From Colimorpha_A sp045591885 (lineage in GTDB: Bacteria; Bacillota; Clostridia; Oscillospirales; CAG-272): a DNA stretch of 20,575 nucleotides. Position 1 is the stretch's first letter, and each line of letters opens with the position of its first letter. The position numbers and the translations under genes were made by a program. This document shows positions 8,255 to 14,359 of the stretch, piece after piece. The stretch is taken from contig JAZNTT010000069.1 of the NCBI GenBank assembly GCA_045591885.1, positions 1 through 20,575 of the forward strand. The letters are read 5' to 3'. The notes beneath the pieces are model-generated. The model had not been told where the DNA came from, made no database searches, and was given only the letters and a program-made list of their open reading frames with translations.

Positions 8255-9067
8255 TTATCCAATACTTCTACGCACAAGCTCGATGCCCGTGCATTTTTTA
8301 AGCTTACGGTCATAGGTGAACACCGCGCCGTTTAATTCACATTCGCCCTCGGGCGTTTCAAAGCGCACGGGAAGATGAGTACGGAACTTCTCAATGACCT
8401 TTGATACGTCAACACCGAGTATCGAATCTATCGGTCCGCACATTCCGAGGTCGGTAAGATACGCAGTTCCTTTCGGGAAAAAGCGCGTGTCCGAGGTCTG
8501 AACGTGTGTATGCGTGCCGTATATTACGTCGATCCTGCCGTCGAAATAATTTGCAAGCGCAAGCTTTTCCGAGGTCGCCTCGGCGTGAACGTCGAGGATC
8601 GAAATATCGTACTGACCGTCATTTTCGCTAAGCATTTTTTCGACCGCCTCAAAGGGACAGGAAAGCGGCTCGATATAGGTCGTTCCAAGCACGTTCATAA
8701 CGAGGATGCGAAGTCCGAAGCTCTCAAATATGAAGCTTCCCTTTCCGGGTGTGCCGGAGGGATAATTCGCCGGGCGAATTATATAAGGATTTTCCTCTAT
8801 GTAGATCAGCATTTCGCGCTTCTGGAAAATGTGATTTCCTGACGTCAACACGTCGATACCGCCACCGAGAAGCAGCTCGGCAGTCGAACGGTCAAGACCG
8901 TTATGCGACGCGGCATTTTCGCCGTTTGCGACTGTAAAATCTATTCCGTATTCACTTTTTATCTTATTCAGGCATCGGCAGACCTTTTCACAGGCAGACA
9001 CGCCCGTTATGTCACCGAGAGCAAGAATTTTAACTGTATTTGTCTTCAAAGGGCAAATTTCCCCCAT
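8255..9067 (-). CDS. YmdB-like metallophosphoesterase (TIGR00282 family)
   Basis: A calcineurin-like phosphodiesterase. In Bacillus YmdB hydrolyses cyclic nucleotides and affects biofilm and motility decisions. The metal-binding motifs are in order: GDITG near residue 18, NGENAA near 46, TSGNHIF near 76, ILDVHAEATSEK near 157 and GTHTHVQTSD near 184. The match to the family is strong over the full 270 residues. The start is uncertain. The ATG at 9067 would leave a leader of only about 14 bases without a ribosome site after the mapped promoter. A TTG at 9049 has GGGGGA ten bases upstream and gives an N-terminus closer to family length. No terminator follows apart from repeat copy B. Confidence 0.92.
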   Translation of the reverse strand: MGEICPLKTNTVKILALGDITGVSACEKVCRCLNKIKSEYGIDFTVANGENAASHNGLDRSTAELLLGGGIDVLTSGNHIFQKREMLIYIEENPYIIRPANYPSGTPGKGSFIFESFGLRILVMNVLGTTYIEPLSCPFEAVEKMLSENDGQYDISILDVHAEATSEKLALANYFDGRIDVIYGTHTHVQTSDTRFFPKGTAYLTDLGMCGPIDSILGVDVSKVIEKFRTHLPVRFETPEGECELNGAVFTYDRKLKKCTGIELVRRSIG

Positions 9068-9087
9068 TGTATTGTATAATTATGATT

Positions 9088-9116
9088 ATTATACTATATT
9101 TCAAGGAAATTGTCAA
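9088..9116 (-). promoter_or_regulatory. Consensus sigma-A promoter of the ymdB-like gene
   Basis: Reading leftward, TTGACA at 9116-9111, a 17-base spacer, and TATAAT at 9093-9088. Both hexamers are perfect matches to the vegetative consensus with ideal spacing. The expected transcription start is near 9081, which places both candidate start codons (9067 and 9049) close behind. Confidence 0.85.
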
Positions 9117-9130
9117 GGAAATTGAGAATC

Positions 9131-9154
9131 AAAAAAGCCCCTTTTATAGGGGCT
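9131..9154 (-). terminator. Intrinsic terminator upstream of the ymdB-like gene
   Basis: Leftward RNA: stem AGCCCC, loop UAUAAAA, stem GGGGCU, then a run of U residues (9136-9131). It would end transcription coming from the dgkB-yihY pair and isolates the ymdB promoter that follows immediately. Confidence 0.8.
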
Positions 9155-9185
9155 AAACGATGTTCACTCTATTTGCCGCGTCGTT

Positions 9186-9214
9186 GTAGGGGGGCGACGT
9201 CCTCGACGCCCGTA
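9186..9214. repeat. Short GC-rich dispersed repeat
   Basis: The stretch TAGGGGGGCGACGTCCTCG followed by ACGCCCG is an imperfect palindrome of a type I recognise as a widespread intergenic repeat in Clostridia. It lies in the 225-base gap after yihY. No gene is supported here; the open frames that cross it are frames through repeats. Confidence 0.5.
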
Positions 9215-9224
9215 AAAAGATGTT

Positions 9225-9370
9225 GCTTTCACATATCAAATCTTCCTTAATCCAAAAGGGGTTTCCAAAGGGGAAAACGTGTGCGGAATTTTGCCTTGCA
9301 AAACTCAAACGGTTGTCCCCTTGGTGCCGTTCTTTGGTCACCTTTCTTGGGCAAGCAAGAAAGGTGAGAA
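9225..9370. repeat. Dispersed repeat with 12-bp inverted arms
   Basis: A second intergenic repeat in the gap after yihY. Its clearest part is the perfect inverted repeat TCACCTTTCTTG (9338-9349) and CAAGAAAGGTGA (9356-9367) with a six-base loop. It is preceded by the phrase CCCCTTGGTGCCGTTCTTTGG, typical of a Clostridia repeat family that often yields spurious short proteins. No U-run follows the stem on either strand, so it is not a normal terminator. Its outer limits are approximate. Confidence 0.6.
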
Positions 9371-9384
9371 AAAACATGTCGCAT

Positions 9385-10215
9385 TCATTTTTCCATTCGC
9401 CTTTTTCTGCTTAAAAGAATGTTTATCCCTGCGCCGACGAGGAGAATTTCCATACAGAAATAGAGCCACAGCATAACGACGATTATTGATGCGAGGCTTC
9501 CGTAAACGTATGAATACCGCCCGAAATGCTCGACGTAATATTCGAATATCGCCGAGAAGACAAACCACGCCGCCGCGCTCAAAAACGCGCCCGGTGCCTC
9601 TTTTATTTCCCTGCTCTTTTCGCCGCCGAAAAATCGGTAGCTAAGCATAAAAACCGCGCTTAAAAGAAGAAAAAGCGCCGCGCTGTTAAGCACCTTTAAC
9701 GCACCTATATGCCTCCAATTCGGAACCGTAGCGAGGATCATATCACCGAAAACCCAGACGATCAGCGCAAGTATCACGGAGCAGATATAAAGAAGCGTTA
9801 TTCCGATGCTTTTGAGTATATAAAGAACGTAGCTTTTGTCTCTTTTACCGCCGTATACGTTCCTTATTCCCGAACCGATGCCGCGTATCCCCCTTGAAGC
9901 TGACCACAAAAGCGTTGCCGCACTGACCGACAATAGCGGAACGTTTGATTTCTCGTTAATCTCAGAAAGAACACGCATCGCGTACGGCGCAAGTCCGTCG
10001 GGAAAAATCTCAACGATATGTGAATACATTTCATCCCCGTTCGGCATAAAGTATCCGAAAAACGAAAGGACGAATATCAACATCGGTACTGCCGAAATAA
10101 TTATAAAAAAAGCGGCCTGAGAAGCGTACACCCGAATTCGGTGCTTCTCAAGCCACTTGTTTATCCGTTTTACCGTTCCATAAGCTTTTCGGATAACTTT
10201 TTCTGCCTTTGACAT
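9385..10215 (-). CDS. YihY/BrkB-family integral membrane protein
   Basis: A 276-residue polytopic membrane protein of the YihY/virulence factor BrkB family (once mistaken for RNase BN). Hydrophobic segments are visible near residues 30-55, 85-100 (SVSAATLLWSAS), 135-160, 170-195, 205-225 and 240-265. The family signature lies in RVYASQAAFFIIISAVPMLI near residues 29-48 and the polar motif ASRGIRGI near 100. The molecular function is unknown; an envelope transporter or flippase role has been proposed for relatives. The ATG at 10215 has CGGAG five bases upstream. It lies 43 bases behind the lipid kinase gene and is probably co-transcribed with it. Confidence 0.88.
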   Translation of the reverse strand: MSKAEKVIRKAYGTVKRINKWLEKHRIRVYASQAAFFIIISAVPMLIFVLSFFGYFMPNGDEMYSHIVEIFPDGLAPYAMRVLSEINEKSNVPLLSVSAATLLWSASRGIRGIGSGIRNVYGGKRDKSYVLYILKSIGITLLYICSVILALIVWVFGDMILATVPNWRHIGALKVLNSAALFLLLSAVFMLSYRFFGGEKSREIKEAPGAFLSAAAWFVFSAIFEYYVEHFGRYSYVYGSLASIIVVMLWLYFCMEILLVGAGINILLSRKRRMEK

Positions 10216-10258
10216 ATATACTCCGTTTCGGTTTTATGAAAGAAGTATATGCAAAAAA

Positions 10259-11149
10259 TCAGATCAGTATTCTTACCGCGCCGTGCAGGCACTCTGCGTC
10301 AACCGAGGTATATCTGCCTGCAAATTCGCCGTCAGTACACCATTCGGGATTATCCTTACACTCGATATGGACCTTCGCCGTATGCAGAAGCGTTACTCTA
10401 TCGCCGTCCGTTTTCTTCGCAAGGAGAAGCTTTGCGGTCTCGGCAAGATCAACGGCATTCTTGATGCCCTTTATGAGAAGCACCTCGAAAAGTCCGTCGC
10501 TCAAGCTAACGTCATCCTTCGAAAGCTTCAGAACGCCGCCCGCGGAGGTGGAATTTGTAACACCGACAAGCGCGAAATCGCCCTCAATCTCGCCGTGATC
10601 GTAAACGATCTTCGTATGATACGATTTACCGAGTGTCGGAAGCTCCTTTGCGCCCTCGAGAACGTATGCAAAGTGTCCAAGAATATTTTTAACCTTTTGA
10701 GGTGCGGAATAGGATGCCTTGACAAAAAGTCCGAACGAAGCGATATACGAGAAATTCAGCTCGTTATTGAACATACCGACATCAAGCTCCATTACATCAC
10801 GGTTCTCAATATCGCAGGTCGCATCAACGGCGTTTCTCTTCAAGCCGAGAGTAGAAGCGAAATCGTTCGTGCTTCCGCAGGGATAGTATAGAAGCAGAGG
10901 CTTCTGCTCAATTTTAAGAAGACCGCTTATGACCTCGTTGAGCGTTCCGTCACCGCCGCAGCAGACGATAAGATCCCTCGTACGTCCGAATTTTTCGGCT
11001 GCCTTTGCCGCATCTCCGCGTGCCTTTGTAGTATAGACCTTCGTCTCGTATTCCTGCGCCTTCAGCATTACGAGCATATTCGGAAGATCCTCTTTTATCT
11101 TCATTTTTCCCGCAACGGGATTTACGATTATGATAGCCTTCTTTGACAT
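10259..11149 (-). CDS. Diacylglycerol kinase / YegS-family lipid kinase
   Basis: A 296-residue soluble lipid kinase of the DAGK catalytic family, probably phosphorylating diacylglycerol released by lipoteichoic-acid or membrane turnover. The nucleotide-binding signature GGDGTLNE is at 65-72. The second family motif, LYYPCGSTNDFA, is at 87-98. The opening IIIVNPVAGK is typical. The C-terminal beta domain ends with ECKDNPEWCTDGE, as in DgkB and YegS. It differs from the small integral DgkA kinases. Its ATG is preceded by GAGGG. Its own promoter lies divergent to asnA. Confidence 0.92.
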   Translation of the reverse strand: MSKKAIIIVNPVAGKMKIKEDLPNMLVMLKAQEYETKVYTTKARGDAAKAAEKFGRTRDLIVCCGGDGTLNEVISGLLKIEQKPLLLYYPCGSTNDFASTLGLKRNAVDATCDIENRDVMELDVGMFNNELNFSYIASFGLFVKASYSAPQKVKNILGHFAYVLEGAKELPTLGKSYHTKIVYDHGEIEGDFALVGVTNSTSAGGVLKLSKDDVSLSDGLFEVLLIKGIKNAVDLAETAKLLLAKKTDGDRVTLLHTAKVHIECKDNPEWCTDGEFAGRYTSVDAECLHGAVRILI

Positions 11150-11182
11150 TTTAATGCCCTCGCATAAAAATTCGTTGTCATC

Positions 11183-11211
11183 ATTCTACACCATTTCGAC
11201 CTTTTTTTCAA
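11183..11211 (-). promoter_or_regulatory. Sigma-A promoter of the lipid kinase - yihY pair
   Basis: Leftward TTGAAA (11211-11206), 17-base spacer, TAGAAT (11188-11183). One mismatch in each hexamer. The start point would be near 11176, giving a leader of about 26 bases before the ATG at 11149. It lies back to back with the asnA promoter, 27 bases away. Confidence 0.75.
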
Positions 11212-11238
11212 TAGTATTTTCAATTTTTCAAAAAACTA

Positions 11239-11267
11239 TGGACAATTTCGCTTTAATATAGTAGAAT
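11239..11267 (+). promoter_or_regulatory. Sigma-A promoter of asnA - yjjG
   Basis: Rightward TGGACA (11239-11244), 17-base spacer, TAGAAT (11262-11267). The start point is expected near 11274, about 23 bases before the asnA ATG at 11297. No riboswitch or T-box can fit in this short leader. Confidence 0.75.
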
Positions 11268-11296
11268 ATAAAAAGATTTATTAAATGGAGCGTACT

Positions 11297-12301
11297 ATGA
11301 GCGTTTATATTCCCGAAGGCTACAAATCAATACTCAATCCGCGTCAGACGCAGATGGCGATAAAAAAGGTAAAGGACTTTTTCGAGCGCGACCTCGCGAT
11401 TCAGCTCGACCTGATAAGAGTTTCCGCGCCTCTTTTCGTCACGTCAAGCTCAGGTCTTAACGATGACCTGAACGGCGTTGAGCGCGCGGTAAGATTCGAT
11501 ATAAAGGGAGTCGAGAGCGACGCAGAGATCGTTCATTCGCTTGCAAAATGGAAGCGTAACGCACTCAAGGAATACGGCTTCGGACGCGACGAGGGTCTTT
11601 ACACAGATATGAACGCCATCCGACGCGACGAGGACGTTGACAACATTCATTCCGTATTCGTCGACCAATGGGACTGGGAAAGAATCATTTCCAAGGAAGA
11701 AAGAACCGTCGAAACTCTCAAATCGACCGTCAAAAAAATATACGCGGCGCTTCGTCACACCGAAAAGCACGTAGCGGACGACTATGCGTTCGCAAAACGC
11801 CTGCTTCCCGAAAAGATCACCTTCGTGACCTCGCAGGAGCTTGAGGATAAATATCCCGACCTCACCGCAAAGGAACGTGAATACAAGGCGGCAAAGGAAC
11901 ACGGCGCTATCTTCCTTATGCAGATAGGCGGCGCGCTGCGTTCCGGCAAGCCGCATGACGGACGCGCACCCGACTACGACGACTGGACGCTTAACGGAGA
12001 TATTATAGTTTATTACGAGCTGCTTGACATCGCTCTTGAGCTTTCGTCAATGGGTATAAGAGTTGACGAGGAAGCGCTGATGCGTCAGCTTAAGATAAAG
12101 GGCTGTGAAGAGAGAGCCGATCTTCCCTTCCACCGTGCGCTTTTGAGCGGCGAGCTTCCCTACACGATAGGCGGCGGTATCGGTCAGTCACGTATGTGTA
12201 TGTTCTTCTTACATAAGGCGCACATTGGCGAGGTTCAGTCCTCGGTATGGGATGAAGAAACGCTCCGCGTTTGTAACGAAGCGGGAATAACTCTTCTCTG
12301 A
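11297..12301 (+). CDS. asnA: Aspartate--ammonia ligase (ammonia-dependent asparagine synthetase)
   Basis: AsnA makes asparagine from aspartate, ammonia and ATP, using a class II aminoacyl-tRNA-synthetase fold. The 334 residues track the Escherichia coli enzyme throughout: ERAVRFDIKG, EIVHSLAKWKRNALKEYGF, GLYTDMNAIRRDEDVDNIHSVFVDQWDWERII, TSQELEDKYPDLTAKERE and the C-terminal IGGGIGQSRMCMFFL with the class II motif 3 arginine. A frame opens at 11285, but the ATG at 11297 has GGAG six bases upstream and matches the family N-terminus. It is followed two bases later by yjjG, so the two are co-transcribed. Confidence 0.97.
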   Translation: MSVYIPEGYKSILNPRQTQMAIKKVKDFFERDLAIQLDLIRVSAPLFVTSSSGLNDDLNGVERAVRFDIKGVESDAEIVHSLAKWKRNALKEYGFGRDEGLYTDMNAIRRDEDVDNIHSVFVDQWDWERIISKEERTVETLKSTVKKIYAALRHTEKHVADDYAFAKRLLPEKITFVTSQELEDKYPDLTAKEREYKAAKEHGAIFLMQIGGALRSGKPHDGRAPDYDDWTLNGDIIVYYELLDIALELSSMGIRVDEEALMRQLKIKGCEERADLPFHRALLSGELPYTIGGGIGQSRMCMFFLHKAHIGEVQSSVWDEETLRVCNEAGITLL

Positions 12302-12302
12302 T

Positions 12303-13001
12303 ATGAAAAAGAAAGCGATACTTTTCGACCTCGACGATACGCTGCTTGATTTCCACCGTTCGGAGGATGTGGCGCTCCGCCAAACGCTGAAAGATAACGG
12401 CGTTACCCCGACCGACGAGATGATAAAGCACTACTCGAATGTCAACCTTTCGCAGTGGAAGCTACTCGAGAAGGGCGAGCTTACGCGTGAGCAGGTGCTT
12501 TACCGCCGTTTTGAAATATTCTTTGCCGACCTCGGTCTTACCTGCGATCCCGTAAAGGTTCAAAGCGGTTACGAAAACGCCCTCTCGCAAAGCTGGTTCT
12601 ACCTCGACGGCGCAGAAGAGCTGCTCGACGAGCTATCACAAAAATATAGACTTTTCGTCGTTTCAAACGGTACTGCAAAGGTGCAGGACGGACGAATTGC
12701 ACTAAGCGGTATCGGCAAATATTTCGAGCAGATATTTATCTCTCAAAGAGTCGGCTACGATAAGCCGAACCCGAAGTTTTTCGATAAATGCTTTGAGCTT
12801 ATCGGCGACCTCGACCGCTCCGATTGCTTCATCGTCGGCGACAGTCTGACCTCGGACATCCAAGGCGGCAAAAACGCAGGTATCACGACAGTTTGGTATA
12901 ACCTGCGCGGCTACGAACGCGATCCCGAAATAGTGCCGGATTACGAAATTCCGTCGCTCGATATGCTGCCGATAGTGGCGGAGATGATATTGGGAGAATA
13001 A
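12303..13001 (+). CDS. YjjG-family noncanonical pyrimidine nucleotidase (HAD superfamily)
   Basis: A 232-residue HAD phosphatase that in the YjjG group dephosphorylates noncanonical pyrimidine nucleotides, keeping them out of DNA. The nucleophile motif FDLDDT has D9 and D11. Motif II is VVSNGT (about 119-124), motif III Lys is in YDKPNPKFF (about 153-161), and motif IV is GDSLTSDIQGG (about 179-189). The helical cap lies between residues 16 and 85. It starts one base after the asnA stop and ends just before an intrinsic terminator. Substrate assignment is by family resemblance only. Confidence 0.9.
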   Translation: MKKKAILFDLDDTLLDFHRSEDVALRQTLKDNGVTPTDEMIKHYSNVNLSQWKLLEKGELTREQVLYRRFEIFFADLGLTCDPVKVQSGYENALSQSWFYLDGAEELLDELSQKYRLFVVSNGTAKVQDGRIALSGIGKYFEQIFISQRVGYDKPNPKFFDKCFELIGDLDRSDCFIVGDSLTSDIQGGKNAGITTVWYNLRGYERDPEIVPDYEIPSLDMLPIVAEMILGE

Positions 13002-13010
13002 CATAGCAAA

Positions 13011-13040
13011 AAATCCACCCGATGAGGGTGGATTTTTGTT
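13011..13040 (+). terminator. Intrinsic terminator after yjjG, also usable leftward
   Basis: Stem AAATCCACCC (13011-13020), five-base loop, stem GGGTGGATTT (13026-13035), followed by TTGTTT. On the other strand the same hairpin is followed by a run of U residues (from AAAAAA at 13008-13013), so it can also end the convergent zinc-ribbon transcript that stops at 13043. Confidence 0.85.
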
Positions 13041-13042
13041 TC

Positions 13043-13225
13043 CTAGTCGTTTTCAGAATAGTCACAGTTCGAGCATTCCCAAACATCGCCATCCCAATGC
13101 AGGCAACCGCCACATTCAGGACATTCGCGAACTTCATCATCGTCTACTAGTTCACCCGAACAGTATGGACAACGAGAATACTCTGATTCATCGTACACGT
13201 GGTCGCAAAACGGACACATTTGCAT
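13043..13225 (-). CDS. Small double zinc-ribbon protein
   Basis: A 60-residue protein with four Cys-x2-Cys knuckles: C4/C7, C19/C22, C35/C38 and C51/C54. These pair into two zinc ribbons (CPFC...CPYC and CPEC...CSNC). The rest is acidic (EYSR, DDDEVRE, DYSEND). The ATG at 13225 has a strong AGGAGG site eight bases upstream. It is the last gene of a leftward unit that starts with the structured RNA at 13682. Such ribbons bind nucleic acid or protein partners; the acidic character argues for a protein partner or ribosome-associated role. No function is assigned. Confidence 0.82.
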   Translation of the reverse strand: MQMCPFCDHVYDESEYSRCPYCSGELVDDDEVRECPECGGCLHWDGDVWECSNCDYSEND

Positions 13226-13283
13226 ATTATTTACCTCCTTTTATTGTATAGATATACTTTATACTACATTTGAGTAATCAAAT

Positions 13284-13442
13284 TCATCTGTGATAGTGAA
13301 ACTTTACACCTTTGAATCCGAATATTCCTGCAAACAGAAACCACAAAGCACTCGCAATAGGTCTTTCCCACCACCCAACAAGTATCCACCAGCAAAAGCC
13401 GTGTTTTGATCTGCTAACATCTAAATACCTTTTTCTTGCCAT
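13284..13442 (-). CDS. Trp-rich small protein, 52 residues, function unknown
   Basis: A short gene that is easy to overlook. The 52 residues begin MARKRYLDVSRSKHGFCWW and contain WWILVGWWERPIASALW, a segment with five of the protein's six tryptophans, then FAGIFGFKGVKFHYHR. The ATG at 13442 has AAGGAG nine bases upstream. The frame stays open with a non-random composition: basic N-terminus, aromatic/hydrophobic middle and basic C-terminus. This suggests a membrane-interface peptide. It sits 58 bases upstream of the zinc-ribbon gene and 31 bases after the terminator of the structured RNA, so it may be expressed by regulated read-through. I do not recognise the family. Confidence 0.65.
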   Translation of the reverse strand: MARKRYLDVSRSKHGFCWWILVGWWERPIASALWFLFAGIFGFKGVKFHYHR

Positions 13443-13472
13443 TCCGCGTTACTCCTTGTATCACATAAAATT

Positions 13473-13501
13473 AAAAAGTGCGCCAGCCGAAGCTGACGCA
13501 C
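13473..13501 (-). terminator. Intrinsic terminator of the structured RNA
   Basis: Leftward RNA: stem GUGCGUCAGC, UUCG tetraloop, stem GCUGGCGCAC, then UUUUUAAUUUU. Ten base pairs including one G-U wobble, capped by a stable UUCG loop and followed by a U-run, make it one of the strongest terminators in the window. The upstream CCGGAG (13516-13511) can pair with CUUCGG in the loop and 3' arm (six pairs, one wobble), so an alternative antiterminator fold is possible. Confidence 0.85.
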
Positions 13502-13682
13502 AAAAACGCAAACTCCGGTTGTCGCCAAACAAACTTATACAGAATGGGTATTTTACATACTTGAATCTGTGGAATTTGCATTTTATCAAATTCAACAATT
13601 CAAGTATGCCGAAAAAAGATATGTTTATCCCTAAAAAAGATAAAAATACCCCTTGATTTCTGTATATTAAGTTCGTTTGGCA
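13473..13682 (-). ncRNA. Candidate structured RNA of about 205 nt (6S-like shape, or leader RNA)
   Basis: A leftward RNA predicted from a consensus promoter (13688-13716) to the terminator at 13473. It folds into a single long interrupted hairpin. The closing stem pairs GCCAAACGAACUU-AAU-AUACAGAA with UUCUGUAUAAGUUUGUUUGGC (21 pairs, three-base bulge). A second stem pairs GGGUAUUUU with AAAAUACCC. The apical stem has 11 pairs (CAUACUUGAAU/AUUCAAGUAUG), continued by an 11-position stem with one mismatch and an eight-base loop. Between stems two and three, one side carries about 30 unpaired bases, U-rich with GGGAUAAA. Starting exactly at the closing stem and ending in a terminator is typical of 6S RNA, but the large asymmetric bubble is not classic. 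A riboswitch-like leader for the two small genes downstream is equally possible. Confidence 0.6.
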
Positions 13683-13687
13683 TTTTC

Positions 13688-13716
13688 ATTTTATCACGGT
13701 AAAGCGCTTTTGTCAA
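13688..13716 (-). promoter_or_regulatory. Consensus promoter of the structured RNA
   Basis: Leftward TTGACA (13716-13711), 17-base spacer, TAAAAT (13693-13688). The predicted start falls at 13681-13682, the first base of the closing stem GCCAAAC, which supports this being the true RNA 5' end. Confidence 0.8.
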
Positions 13717-13736
13717 TAGCGAATTGTCGATTTTTA

Positions 13737-13989
13737 CCTTCTCCTGAGGGAGAAGGGGGACCACCGTAGGTGGTGGATGAGGAGTAATCTCCCGATATAT
13801 AGAGAAAAGAAATTGTCAAAGCTCATTGCATTCGCTTTGATAAACTCTTTGACACCTCATCCGCCTTTTTGCCGACGCCGAGATTCCGCCGCGCTTGCGC
13901 TTCGGCGCGGCTATGCCGTTCGACTACGCTTCGCTCCGCTCAGAATGACAGGCGTCGGCAAAAATCCACCTTCTCCCGCTGGAGAAGGT
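13737..13989. repeat. Palindromic dispersed repeat, copy C, interrupted
   Basis: Left hairpin CCTTCTCCTGAGGGAGAAGG and right hairpin CCTTCTCCCGCTGGAGAAGG as in copy A, with the same interior TGTCAAAGCTCATTG. Between the conserved CACCTCATCCG and the right hairpin lies an extra 99 bases (13866-13964) bounded by its own perfect inverted repeat, so this copy has been interrupted by a second palindromic unit. No gene is supported in 13737-14214; the open frames here are frames through repeats. Confidence 0.85.
13866..13964. repeat. Second palindromic unit nested in copy C
   Basis: Perfect 14-bp inverted arms TTTTTGCCGACGCC (13866-13879) and GGCGTCGGCAAAAA (13951-13964). They enclose an inner GC hairpin (GCCGCGC...GCGCGGC) and the phrase ACTACGCTTCGCTCCGCTC, which belongs to a repeat family widespread in gut Clostridia. 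The nesting gives the relative age: it arrived after the outer repeat. Confidence 0.7.
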
Positions 13990-14065
13990 AAGCGGCGGGA
14001 GCGCGTGGGGTTCCCCGAAGCGAATGAAATGAGCTTTGGGGTTCCGAGCTTGCCCCCGCCCTACA
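13990..14065. repeat. GC-rich palindromic repeat adjoining copy C
   Basis: The stretch contains GCGGCGGGAGCGCGTGGGG and, about 45 bases on, CTTGCCCCCGCCC, with CCCCGAAGCGAATG and TGAGCTTTGGGG between. The GGGG/CCCC arms give an imperfect fold. It appears to be a further dispersed repeat abutting copy C directly; its limits are approximate. Confidence 0.5.
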
Positions 14066-14129
14066 AGGTGTGATACAAATTCGCAAAGCAAGTCAATAGA
14101 GTGTACGTGGGAGCAATATCCATACATAG

Positions 14130-14177
14130 ACACCTCATCCGTCGGCTTCGCCGACACCTTCTCCCGCTGGAGAAGGT
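14130..14177. repeat. Palindromic dispersed repeat, copy D (right end only)
   Basis: ACACCTCATCCG, a small GTCGGCTTCGCCGAC hairpin, then the right-end hairpin CCTTCTCCCGCTGGAGAAGG. No matching left end is present, so this is a truncated copy or a remnant of rearrangement next to the mobile element. Confidence 0.75.
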
Positions 14178-14214
14178 AAGAGGGCGTGGCAAACAACTTT
14201 TACTCAACAAAAAA

Positions 14215-14235
14215 AGAGCCGAGTGGCTCTTTTTT
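14215..14235 (-). terminator. Intrinsic terminator behind the truncated gene tail
   Basis: Stem AGAGCC, loop GAGT, stem GGCTCT (plus-strand reading) with runs of A before and T after, so it works in both directions. Leftward it immediately follows the stop codon of the gene remnant at 14234, and it would also end the recombinase transcript. Confidence 0.8.
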
Positions 14236-14359
14236 AGCATCCGCGTTTATCGGCGGGATTAAAATAGTAGAAGTTCTTGCTGTCGAGCTGATCCTGTACC
14301 ATTCCAAGGGCTTCGCCTGAACAATCACAGTGGAATGGATTTGCGATAAAAAAATAATT
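14234..14359 (-). pseudogene. C-terminal remnant of a host gene at the element junction
   Basis: Leftward, out of frame with the recombinase, an open stretch reads IANPFHCDCSGEALGMVQDQ and then LDSKNFYYFNPADKRGC before TAA at 14236-14234. A terminator follows directly. The composition looks like a genuine protein end rather than noise: two close cysteines, then an aromatic and charged tail. There is no credible start codon or ribosome site. The simplest reading is that insertion of the element separated this 3' end from its gene. Where the junction falls within 14322-14359 is not known. I do not recognise the protein. Confidence 0.5.
14322..14331. repeat. Candidate attachment core, left copy
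   Basis: CAATCACAGT, shared with 20003-20012. In both places ATTTGCG follows six or seven bases later. Serine recombinases leave only a short shared core at both ends of the element, so the length is suitable. A chance 10-mer match is not excluded. Confidence 0.35.

Noticed and set aside
9153..9377. 74-residue minus-strand frame after yihY
   Set aside because: It runs through dispersed repeats; such sequences yield recurrent spurious proteins in Clostridia.
13312..13656. 114-residue plus-strand frame
   Set aside because: It is antisense to the 52-residue gene and the structured RNA, has no good ribosome site and crosses the terminator hairpin.
13524..13681. Reading the 158-bp inverted repeat as a MITE
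   Set aside because: No target duplication or second copy is visible, and the exact fit of a promoter and terminator favours an RNA gene; not fully excluded.
13777..14196. Overlapping frames of 98 and 90 residues on both strands
   Set aside because: They lie entirely inside nested palindromic repeats.
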